Shown: positions 56,916 to 64,000 of the stretch, in pieces
Layout of the letters: every line of letters starts with the position of its first letter
Numbering within the stretch: position 1 is the stretch's first letter
Origin: [Mycobacterium] nativiensis
GTDB taxonomy: Bacteria > Actinomycetota > Actinomycetes > Mycobacteriales > Mycobacteriaceae
Reading direction: 5' to 3'
DNA length: 64,000 nt
Assembly: GCF_020172685.1 (NCBI RefSeq)
Contig: NZ_CP083986.1
Coordinates: 2,741,496 to 2,805,495 of the forward strand
The notes under the pieces: model-generated
Told to the model about the DNA's origin: nothing
The model's input: the letters and a program-made list of their open reading frames with translations, nothing else
Databases searched by the model: none
Translations under genes and position numbers: made by a program

Positions 56916-59006
56916 GTGACCACTGCTGCAGAGATCGCCACCCTGACCCGACCGCACCACCCCGGTGACTGGTCTGACATCGACACCGTCGCCGTCGACA
57001 CCGCCCGGGTGCTGGCCGCCGACGCGGTCCAAAAGGTCGGCAACGGCCACCCCGGCACCGCGATGAGCCTCGCTCCCCTGGCGTACTCGCTGTTCCAGCG
57101 GGTGATGCGCCACGACCCGTCCGATACCGCGTGGTTGGGCCGCGACCGTTTCGTGCTGTCGCCCGGCCACTCCTGCCTGACGCTCTACATCCAGCTGTAC
57201 CTGGGTGGCTTCGGCCTGGAGCTGGCCGATATCGAGGCGCTGCGCACCTGGGGGGCGAAGACCCCGGGACACCCGGAGTTCGGGCACACCGAGGGCGTGG
57301 AGATCACCACCGGCCCGCTGGGGCAGGGCCTGGCCTCCTCGGTCGGGATGGCGATGGCCGCCCGCTACGAGCGCGGCCTGTTCGACCCCGACGCCGCCCC
57401 CGGCACCAGCCCGTTCGACCACTACATCTACGTGATCGCCTCCGACGGCGACATTGAGGAAGGCGTGACCAGCGAGGCCTCGTCCCTGGCGGCCGTGCAG
57501 CAGCTCGGCAACCTGATCGTGTTCTACGACCACAACAAGATCTCGATCGAGGACGACACCGCGATCGCACTGTGCGAGGACACCGCGGCCCGCTACCGGT
57601 CCTATGGCTGGCACGTCCAGGAGATCGAGGGCGGCGAGAACATCACCGCCATCGAGGATGCGATCGCCAAGGCGAAGGCGGTCACCGACCGGCCGTCATT
57701 CATCTCGGTGCGCACGATCATCGGCTACCCGGCCCCGACCAAGATGAACACCGGTGGAATCCACGGCTCGGCGCTGGGCGCCGACGAGGTCGCCGCCACC
57801 AAGTCCGCGCTCGGCTTCGACCCGGACAAGAGCTTCGATGTCCGCGAGGACGTCATCACCCACACCCGGTCGCTGGTGGCCCGCGGCAAGGAGGCCCGCG
57901 AGGCCTGGCAGGCCGATTTCGAGGCCTGGGCCGCCCGCGAGCCGAAGCGCAAGGCGCTGCTGGACCGGCTGCTGGCCGGTGAACTGCCGGACGGCTGGGA
58001 CGCCGACCTGCCGTACTGGGAGCCCGGCTCCAAGGAAGTCGCCACCCGCGCCGCCTCCGGCAAGGTGCTCTCCGCCGTCGGCCCGACGCTTCCCGAACTG
58101 TGGGGCGGTTCGGCGGATCTGGCCGGCAGCAACAACACGACGATGGACGGCGTCGACTCGTTCGGGCCGGCGTCGATCTCGACCGGCGAGTACACCGCGA
58201 ACCCGTACGGCCGCACGCTGCACTTCGGCATCCGCGAGCACGCCATGGCATCGATCCTGTCCGGCATCGTGCTGCATGGGCCCACCCGCGCCTACGGGGG
58301 GACGTTCCTGCAGTTCTCGGACTACATGCGGCCGGCAGTCCGGTTGGCGGCGCTGATGGACATCGACCCGATCTACGTGTGGACGCACGACTCGATCGGA
58401 CTCGGCGAAGACGGTCCGACCCACCAGCCCATCGAGCACCTGGCCGCGTTGCGGGCGATCCCGCGGCTGTCGGTGGTGCGTCCGGCGGACGCCAACGAGA
58501 CCGCCTACGCGTGGCGCACGGTGCTGGCCCGCGGTGCCGACAGCGGCCCCGTCGGACTGATCCTGACCCGGCAGAACCTGCCGGTGCTGGCCGGTACCGA
58601 CGCCGACGGCGTGGCCCGCGGCGCCTACGTGCTCAGCGAAGCCGCCGGCGGCGACCCCGACGTGGTGCTGATCGCCACCGGCTCCGAGGTCCAGCTGGCA
58701 CTGGCGGCACAGAAGCTGTTGGCGGACAAGGACATCAGGGCCCGCGTGGTGTCGATGCCGTGCATGGAATGGTTCGAGGCCCAGCCGGTCGAGTACCGCG
58801 ACGAGGTCCTGCCGCCGACGGTGTCGGCCCGGGTCGCGGTCGAGGCCGGCATCGCCCAGTGCTGGCATAAGCTGGTGGGTGACACCGGGCAGATCGTTTC
58901 GATCGAGCATTTCGGGGCGTCCGCGGACTACAAGACGCTGTTCCGGGAATTCGGGTTCACCCCCGAGGCCGTTGTCGCGGCCGCGGAACGCGCGTTGGAC
59001 AACTGA
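56916..59006 (+). CDS. tkt: Transketolase
   Basis: Thiamine-diphosphate enzyme of 696 residues in the non-oxidative pentose phosphate path. It has [28 protein letters not shown] (ThDP/metal motif), [10 protein letters not shown], then [23 protein letters not shown] and [22 protein letters not shown] at 56916. It is the first gene of tkt-tal-zwf-opcA-pgl, with 28 bp to tal. Confidence 0.98.
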   Translation: MTTAAEIATLTRPHHPGDWSDIDTVAVDTARVLAADAVQKVGNGHPGTAMSLAPLAYSLFQRVMRHDPSDTAWLGRDRFVLSPGHSCLTLYIQLYLGGFGLELADIEALRTWGAKTPGHPEFGHTEGVEITTGPLGQGLASSVGMAMAARYERGLFDPDAAPGTSPFDHYIYVIASDGDIEEGVTSEASSLAAVQQLGNLIVFYDHNKISIEDDTAIALCEDTAARYRSYGWHVQEIEGGENITAIEDAIAKAKAVTDRPSFISVRTIIGYPAPTKMNTGGIHGSALGADEVAATKSALGFDPDKSFDVREDVITHTRSLVARGKEAREAWQADFEAWAAREPKRKALLDRLLAGELPDGWDADLPYWEPGSKEVATRAASGKVLSAVGPTLPELWGGSADLAGSNNTTMDGVDSFGPASISTGEYTANPYGRTLHFGIREHAMASILSGIVLHGPTRAYGGTFLQFSDYMRPAVRLAALMDIDPIYVWTHDSIGLGEDGPTHQPIEHLAALRAIPRLSVVRPADANETAYAWRTVLARGADSGPVGLILTRQNLPVLAGTDADGVARGAYVLSEAAGGDPDVVLIATGSEVQLALAAQKLLADKDIRARVVSMPCMEWFEAQPVEYRDEVLPPTVSARVAVEAGIAQCWHKLVGDTGQIVSIEHFGASADYKTLFREFGFTPEAVVAAAERALDN

Positions 59007-59034
59007 CGAGTCGACTGAGCAAGGAGAAGGACCC

Positions 59035-60159
59035 ATGGCTTCACCGGATCAGAACCCCAACCTCGCGGCGCTGAGCGCCGCCGGCGTCTCCGTGTGGCTG
59101 GACGACCTGTCGCGGGACCGGCTGACGTCGGGCAACCTCAAGGAGCTCACCGAGACCCGCAGCGTCGTCGGCGTGACGACGAACCCGACCATCTTCGGCA
59201 ACGCGCTGCAGCACGGCCACGCCTACGACGACCAGCTGGGCGAGCTGGTGGCCCGCGGCGCCGATGTGGAAGCCGTCATCCGGACCGCGACCACCGATGA
59301 CGTCCGCAACGCGTGCGACGTGCTGCGTCCGGCCTGGGAGGCCTCCGACGGCGTCGACGGCCGGGTCTCGATCGAGGTCGACCCGCGCCTGGCGCACGAC
59401 ACCGACAAGACCATCCTGCAGGCCATCGAGCTGTGGAAGATCGTCGACCGGCCGAACCTGTTCATCAAGATCCCGGCCACCAAGGCGGGTCTTCCGGCGA
59501 TCACCGCGGTGCTGGCCGAAGGGATTTCGGTCAACGTCACGCTGATCTTCTCCGTCGAGCGGCACCGCGAGGTGATGGACGCCTACCTGGCCGGCCTGGA
59601 GGCCGCCAAGTCCGGTGGACATGACCTGTCAAAGCTGCACTCGGTGGCGTCGTTCTTCGTCTCCCGCGTCGACACCGAGATCGACGACCGGCTGGAGAAG
59701 ATCGGCTCCGAGGCGGCCTTGGCCCTGCGCGGCAAGGCCGGCGTGGCCAATGCCCGGCTGGCCTACGCCGCCTACGAGGAAGTCTTCGGCGGTGAGCGGT
59801 TCACCGCACTGGTCGCCGACGGCGCCCGGGTGCAACGGCCGCTGTGGGCGTCGACCGGGGTCAAGAACCCGGACTACCCCGACACCCTCTACGTCACCGA
59901 ACTGGTGGCGCCGCACACCGTCAACACCTTGCCGGAGAAGACGATTGAGGCGGTGGCCGACCACGGTGAGATCCGCGGCGACACCATCAGCGGCACCGGT
60001 CCGGCCGCGCAGCAGGTCTTCGATCAGCTCTCCGCGGTGGGCATCGACGTGCCCGATGTGTTCGAAGTCCTCGAGACCGAGGGTGTCGCGAAGTTCGAGG
60101 CATCCTGGAACGAACTCCTGCAAGCCACTCAGACCCGCCTAGACGCCGCCGCGAAGTGA
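59035..60159 (+). CDS. tal: Transaldolase
   Basis: Enzyme of 374 residues (long actinobacterial type). GVTTNPTIF at the start, the Schiff-base Lys in [11 protein letters not shown] and [13 protein letters not shown] fit the family. ATG at 59035 has AAGGAGAAGG upstream; the longer frame overlaps tkt. Its stop overlaps the zwf start by 4 bp (GTGA). Confidence 0.98.
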   Translation: MASPDQNPNLAALSAAGVSVWLDDLSRDRLTSGNLKELTETRSVVGVTTNPTIFGNALQHGHAYDDQLGELVARGADVEAVIRTATTDDVRNACDVLRPAWEASDGVDGRVSIEVDPRLAHDTDKTILQAIELWKIVDRPNLFIKIPATKAGLPAITAVLAEGISVNVTLIFSVERHREVMDAYLAGLEAAKSGGHDLSKLHSVASFFVSRVDTEIDDRLEKIGSEAALALRGKAGVANARLAYAAYEEVFGGERFTALVADGARVQRPLWASTGVKNPDYPDTLYVTELVAPHTVNTLPEKTIEAVADHGEIRGDTISGTGPAAQQVFDQLSAVGIDVPDVFEVLETEGVAKFEASWNELLQATQTRLDAAAK

Positions 60160-61709
60160 CCGGTTCAGCCACCCGCGCAGACGCCGCGCCGTGGCTGAAC
60201 CCTTTGCGGGACAAGCGCGATAAGCGCCTGCCCCGAATCGCGGGGCCGTGCGGGGTGGTGATCTTCGGGGTCACCGGGGACCTCGCGCGACGCAAGTTGA
60301 TGCCGGCGATCTACGACCTGGCCAACCGGGGGCTGCTGCCGCCCACCTTCGCCCTGGTCGGGTTCGCCCGTCGGGACTGGGCCGACGAGGACTTTGCCGA
60401 GGTGGTCTATCAGGCGGTCCGCCAGCACGCTCGCACCCCGTTCCGCCAGTCGGTGTGGGACCGGCTGGCGGCCGGATTCCGGTTCGTGACCGGCACGTTC
60501 GACGACGACGCCGCGTTCGCCCGGCTGGCGCAGACGCTGGAGCAGCTCGACGCCGAACGAGGTACCGGCGGCAATCACGCCTTCTACCTGTCGATTCCGC
60601 CGGATGCGTTCCCGGTGGTGTGCGAGAAGCTGCACTCGTCCGGCCTGGCCCGCCCGCGGGAGGGTCGCTGGAGCCGAGTGGTGATCGAGAAGCCGTTCGG
60701 CCACGACCTGGCCAGCGCCCGCGAGCTCAACAGCGTGGTCAACAGCGTGTTCCCGGAGGAGTCGGTATTCCGGATCGACCACTACCTGGGCAAGGAGACG
60801 GTGCAGAACATCCTGGCGCTGCGCTTCGCCAACCAGCTGTTCGACCCGATCTGGAACGCCCACTACGTCGACCACGTACAGATCACCATGGCCGAGGACA
60901 TCGGCCTGGGTGGCAGGGCCGGCTACTACGACGGCATCGGCGCCGCCCGCGACGTGATTCAGAACCACCTGCTGCAGTTGCTGGCCCTGACAGCGATGGA
61001 GGAGCCGGTCAGCTTCTCCCCCAGTGAGTTACAGACCGAGAAGATCAAGGTGCTCTCCGCCACCCGGCTGGCGCAGCCCCTGGACCAGACCACCTCGCGC
61101 GGCCAGTACGCCGCCGGCTGGCAGGGCGGCGAGCATGTCGTCGGGCTGCTCGACGAGGAGGGCTTCGCGCACGACTCGACGACCGAGACGTTTGCGGCCA
61201 TCACGTTGGAAGTCGACACCCGGCGCTGGGCCGGTGTGCCGTTCTACCTGCGCACCGGTAAGCGGCTGGGGCGCCGCGTCACCGAGATCGCGCTGGTGTT
61301 CAAGCGGGCGCCGCACCTGCCCTTCGATGACACCATGACCGACGAGCTCGGCAAGAACGCCTTGGTGATCCGGGTGCAGCCCGACGAGGGGATCACCCTG
61401 CGGTTCGGCTCCAAGGTGCCCGGCCACCTCATGGAGGTCCGCGACGTCAACATGGACTTCTCCTACGGTTCGGCATTCTCCGAGGATTCCCCGGAAGCCT
61501 ACGAACGCCTGATATTGGACGTACTGCTGGGTGAGCCGTCACTGTTCCCGGTCAACGCCGAAGTCGAAATGTCCTGGGAGATACTCGATCCGGTGCTCGA
61601 TAATTGGGCGCAGCACGGCAAACCCGAACCGTATCCGGCCGGCAGCTGGGGGCCCCGATCGTCGTTCGAGATGCTGGCCCGCACCGGCCGGGAATGGCGG
61701 CGCCCGTGA
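60156..61709 (+). CDS. zwf: Glucose-6-phosphate 1-dehydrogenase
   Basis: Enzyme of 517 residues, first step of the oxidative pentose phosphate path. The dinucleotide loop is [12 protein letters not shown], the substrate motif [13 protein letters not shown] contains the catalytic His, and [12 protein letters not shown] follows. It corresponds to Zwf2 (Rv1447c). GTG at 60156 overlaps tal; its stop overlaps opcA (GTGA), which encodes its likely partner. Confidence 0.98.
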   Translation: MTGSATRADAAPWLNPLRDKRDKRLPRIAGPCGVVIFGVTGDLARRKLMPAIYDLANRGLLPPTFALVGFARRDWADEDFAEVVYQAVRQHARTPFRQSVWDRLAAGFRFVTGTFDDDAAFARLAQTLEQLDAERGTGGNHAFYLSIPPDAFPVVCEKLHSSGLARPREGRWSRVVIEKPFGHDLASARELNSVVNSVFPEESVFRIDHYLGKETVQNILALRFANQLFDPIWNAHYVDHVQITMAEDIGLGGRAGYYDGIGAARDVIQNHLLQLLALTAMEEPVSFSPSELQTEKIKVLSATRLAQPLDQTTSRGQYAAGWQGGEHVVGLLDEEGFAHDSTTETFAAITLEVDTRRWAGVPFYLRTGKRLGRRVTEIALVFKRAPHLPFDDTMTDELGKNALVIRVQPDEGITLRFGSKVPGHLMEVRDVNMDFSYGSAFSEDSPEAYERLILDVLLGEPSLFPVNAEVEMSWEILDPVLDNWAQHGKPEPYPAGSWGPRSSFEMLARTGREWRRP

Positions 61710-62617
61710 TCCTCAATCTGACGGACACCACCACCACCGCCATCAACAAGAAGCTCAACGAACTACGTGAGCAGGTGGGTGCGGTGACGATGGGGCGGGT
61801 ACTGACCCTGATCATCGCGCCGCAGACCGGACGGCTGCTCGATGACTCCATCGCCGCGGCGAACTTCGCCAGCCAGGAACATCCCAGCCGGGTGATCGTG
61901 GTGATGCCCGGCGACCCGAATGCCGCCGAGGCCCGGCTGGACGCCCAGCTGCGGATGTTCGGCGATGCCGGGGCCGGTGAAATGGTGGCGCTGCGGCTCA
62001 GCGGTCCGCTCGCCGGACACGCCGACAGTGTGGTGGTGCCGTTCCTGTTGCCCGACATTCCGGTGGTGGCCTGGTGGCCCGAGGCGGCGCCGACGTCGCC
62101 GGCCGATGATCCGTTGGGCGCGCTGGCGGTGCGCCGAATCACCGACGCCACCAACAGCGCCCACCCGCTGTCGGCGATCCGCAGCCGCCTCGACGGCTAC
62201 CGCGCCGGCGACACCGACCTGTCCTGGAGCCGGATCACCTACTGGCGGGCACTGCTGGCCTCGGCACTGGATCAGCCGCCGTATGAGCCGATCAACTCGG
62301 CGCTGGTGTCCGGGCTGTCGACCGAACCGGCACTGGACATCCTGGCCGGCTGGCTGGCCAGTCGCATCGACGGACCGGTGCGCCGCGCCGTCGGTGAGCT
62401 GAAGATCGAGTTGGTGCGCGACAGCGAGACCGTGACCCTGAGCCGACCCCAGGACGGCGTGATCGCCACCTTGAGCCGCACCGGCAGACCCGATGCGCTG
62501 CTCCCGCTGCCACGGCGCGACACGGCCGAATGCCTGGCCGAGGATCTGCGCAGGCTCGACCAAGACGTCATCTACGGCGCCGCGCTGCGCGGTATCGAAA
62601 GAGTGGAGTACCAGTGA
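61706..62617 (+). CDS. opcA: OpcA, glucose-6-phosphate dehydrogenase assembly protein
   Basis: Protein of 303 residues, the length of M. tuberculosis Opc[18 protein letters not shown] at the start, [19 protein letters not shown] and [13 protein letters not shown] are the conserved stretches. OpcA binds and activates Zwf; it has no known catalytic residues. GTG at 61706 overlaps zwf by 4 bp, and its stop overlaps the pgl start. Confidence 0.94.
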   Translation: MILNLTDTTTTAINKKLNELREQVGAVTMGRVLTLIIAPQTGRLLDDSIAAANFASQEHPSRVIVVMPGDPNAAEARLDAQLRMFGDAGAGEMVALRLSGPLAGHADSVVVPFLLPDIPVVAWWPEAAPTSPADDPLGALAVRRITDATNSAHPLSAIRSRLDGYRAGDTDLSWSRITYWRALLASALDQPPYEPINSALVSGLSTEPALDILAGWLASRIDGPVRRAVGELKIELVRDSETVTLSRPQDGVIATLSRTGRPDALLPLPRRDTAECLAEDLRRLDQDVIYGAALRGIERVEYQ

Positions 62618-63375
62618 CACCTATGACAACCGTCGTGCAGACCTACGCCGACTCGCAGGCATTGGTGGCCGCCGCCGGCGACCGACTCGCCGACGCAATC
62701 GAATCGGCCATCACAGCCCGCGGCCGTGCGCTGATCGTGCTGACCGGCGGCGGCAACGGTATTGCCCTGCTGCACCGCCTCGGCGAGCATGCCGGGCGGA
62801 TCGATTGGGGATGCGTGCACCTGTTCTTCGGCGACGACCGGTTCGTGCCCGAAGCCGACGCCGATCGCAACGCCAAGCAGGCCCGCGAAGCACTGCTGGG
62901 GCGCATCGACATCCCGGCCGCCAATGTGCACGCCATGCCGGCCAGTGACGGCGAGTTCGGCGACCACCTCGACGCCGCCGCGCAGGCCTACCAAGAGGTG
63001 TTGGCCGCCAACGCCGAACCCGGCCAGCCCGCACCCGATTTCGATGTGCACCTGTTGGGGATGGGCGCCGAAGGCCACATCAATTCGCTGTTTCCCGACA
63101 CGGACGCGGTACGCGAAACGACCCGCCTGGTGGTCGGGGTGCCGGATTCGCCCAAGCCGCCGCCGCGGCGTATCACGCTGACACTGCCGGCCATTCGACG
63201 CTCCCGCCAGGTGTGGCTGGTGGTCGCCGGGGAAGCCAAAGCCGAGGCGGTGGCCGCCGCGATCGGCGGCGCCGACCCGGTGGCGGTGCCGGCCGCCGGC
63301 GCGGTCGGCCGGGAGCAGACGGTGTGGCTGCTCGACTCGGCTGCGGCCTCGGGACTGCCCGGACAATCCGGCTAG
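62614..63375 (+). CDS. pgl: 6-phosphogluconolactonase
   Basis: Enzyme of 253 residues (DevB in M. tuberculosis) that hydrolyses the lactone made by Zwf. [36 protein letters not shown] and [17 protein letters not shown] (catalytic His) are intact. GTG at 62614 fits GGAG (62605-62608) with 5-nt spacing and overlaps opcA; ATG at 62623 is the alternative and aligns equally well. Confidence 0.95.
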   Translation: MTPMTTVVQTYADSQALVAAAGDRLADAIESAITARGRALIVLTGGGNGIALLHRLGEHAGRIDWGCVHLFFGDDRFVPEADADRNAKQAREALLGRIDIPAANVHAMPASDGEFGDHLDAAAQAYQEVLAANAEPGQPAPDFDVHLLGMGAEGHINSLFPDTDAVRETTRLVVGVPDSPKPPPRRITLTLPAIRRSRQVWLVVAGEAKAEAVAAAIGGADPVAVPAAGAVGREQTVWLLDSAAASGLPGQSG

Positions 63376-63407
63376 GCAGTCTCGGCGTGCGACCCGCACG
63401 GCCACGT

Positions 63408-63413
63408 CATAAT
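63408..63413 (+). promoter_or_regulatory. Candidate leaderless -10 box of the coiled-coil gene
   Basis: CATAAT ends 7 nt before the ATG at 63421, which has no ribosome binding site. The first base departs from TANNNT. Confidence 0.35.
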
Positions 63414-63420
63414 AAGCGCT

Positions 63421-63810
63421 ATGGCAGACAGAACCTCGGGCACCGGTACGGAACGCAAGCGGCTCAAGACCTTGGCGCAGGCGGCGCTGAACGCCGACGT
63501 GACGGTCGGGCAGCTCGAGGATGTCCTTGGCGGTCTGGGCGGAACCATGAACGAGCTCAACAGTTCACTGGCCAATCTCAACACCACGATCGAACGACTG
63601 GGCGGCGGCCTGGATCATCTCGAGGAGACCATGGCCGGCCTCGACGACCTGGCCCGTCGGCTGGTCACGCTGATCGAACCGGTGGAGGCCATCGTCAACC
63701 GGATCGACTACCTGGTCGAAGTCGGCGAGACGGCGATGTCGCCGTTGGCCGCGACCGAGAACGCGGTGCGCGGCATGTTCAATGCCATGCGGAACCGGGT
63801 GGTGCGCTGA
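63421..63810 (+). CDS. Small coiled-coil protein, Rv1444c homologue
   Basis: Protein of 129 residues with a basic N-terminus and a helical middle (about 35-105) with heptad-like hydrophobic spacing (LEDVLGGLGGTMNELNSSLA, then LNTTIERLGGGLDHLEETMA). No membrane helix or signal is visible. It has no known function; the position after pgl is the same as in M. tuberculosis. ATG at 63421. Confidence 0.82.
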   Translation: MADRTSGTGTERKRLKTLAQAALNADVTVGQLEDVLGGLGGTMNELNSSLANLNTTIERLGGGLDHLEETMAGLDDLARRLVTLIEPVEAIVNRIDYLVEVGETAMSPLAATENAVRGMFNAMRNRVVR

Positions 63811-63817
63811 GCCTGGG

Positions 63818-63841
63818 TTGAGCTGGTTGAGCTGGTTGAGC
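63818..63841 (+). repeat. Short 9-bp tandem repeat
   Basis: TTGAGCTGG occurs twice in tandem (63818, 63827) followed by a partial third copy TTGAG. It lies just after the coiled-coil gene and before the IS element and could mark replication slippage near the insertion. Confidence 0.6.
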
Positions 63842-63903
63842 CGCCAGATTGCACTGACGCAGGAAAATCCAAGCTCAAAGTCAAGCGGCTAGTGCAATTT
63901 GGT

Positions 63904-64000
63904 TCATGCTGCTTGGTTTATGAGGGTGGCTAGGCGTTGGGCTGGGGTGTCGAGGTCCAGGGTGGGTCGGGGCCGGGTGTTGAGTTTGTCTTGGATGCGT
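63904..64000 (-). mobile_element. IS30-family transposase, C-terminal end
   Basis: The last 31 codons before a TGA read RIQDKLNTRPRPTLDLDTPA, then QRLATLINQAA, the typical IS30-family C-terminus (LNxRPRxTLxxxTPA). The rest lies beyond the window. Between the stop and 63841, AGATTGCACT (63846-63855) and AGTGCAATTT (63891-63900) pair at 9 of 10 positions; the right end of the element is probably in this stretch, but its exact tip cannot be fixed. Confidence 0.85.

Overview
The window is chromosomal DNA from a mycobacterium. The base composition is high in G+C. The genes include mycolic-acid enzymes (inhA, fabG1), cell-wall hydrolases (ripA, ripB), PPE-family proteins, a mannosyltransferase for lipomannan (mptB), and a fatty-acyl-AMP ligase beside a polyketide synthase. 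From about 3.9 kb to 63.8 kb the gene order follows the Mycobacterium tuberculosis Rv1497-Rv1444c block, seen from the opposite strand. It is not M. tuberculosis: sufB has no intein, there is no mazEF4 between mutB and meaB, and no PE_PGRS genes flank ctaB. A slow-growing or intermediate non-tuberculous species is plausible because PPE-PPW genes are present, but the species cannot be fixed from this sequence alone.

Layout. 1-3.9 kb: a lipid-assembly cluster on the minus strand (tesA-type thioesterase, FAAL, start of a type I PKS), with a 55-bp tandem repeat upstream of tesA. 3.9-10.4 kb: lipL, meaB, mutB, mutA (methylmalonyl-CoA mutase and its chaperone). 10.6-13.2 kb: a TVP38-type membrane protein, then a compact TetR/nitroreductase/membrane-protein operon. 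13.2-19.5 kb: lemA, a DUF2207 protein, an aquaporin, a DoxX-like protein, an SPFH/NfeD pair and a Rv1486c homologue. 19.5-28.5 kb: ferrochelatase, inhA, fabG1, a vWA/DUF58/MoxR module, ripB, ripA and a Rv1476 homologue. 28.6-35.4 kb: aconitase and its TetR regulator, a small HTH protein, an ABC-F ATPase, echA12 and thioredoxin. 35.5-39.0 kb: a patch that differs from M. tuberculosis (secreted two-repeat protein, lipoprotein amidohydrolase, MBL-fold protein). 39.0-45.6 kb: the suf Fe-S assembly operon (sufR-B-D-C-S-U-T). 45.7-51.0 kb: mptB, an ABC exporter, ctaA and a shortened ATP-grasp-like gene. 51.0-55.8 kb: qor, two tandem PPE-PPW genes and a Nudix hydrolase. 55.8-63.8 kb: ctaB and the pentose-phosphate operon tkt-tal-zwf-opcA-pgl plus a small coiled-coil gene. 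63.9 kb to the end: the 3' end of an IS30-family transposase.

How the parts fit. Several units are metabolically linked: methylmalonyl-CoA interconversion (mutAB) can feed methyl-branched lipid synthesis by the neighbouring PKS/FAAL/TesA; ferrochelatase, ctaA and ctaB supply haem, haem O and haem A; suf and aconitase are Fe-S systems. The regulatory DNA is informative. I see an AcnR operator and an IdeR-box-like site in the acn divergon, a SufR operator at sufR, a BlaI-like palindrome at ctaA, the fabG1-inhA promoter with the same spacing as in M. tuberculosis, and a Zur-box-like palindrome before a PPE gene whose protein carries an HDHEHEH cluster. The last is my best candidate for an undescribed system: a zinc-responsive PPE pair. 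Many genes start 6-8 nt after a TANNNT hexamer, which fits leaderless transcription. No tRNA, rRNA or CRISPR array was recognised.
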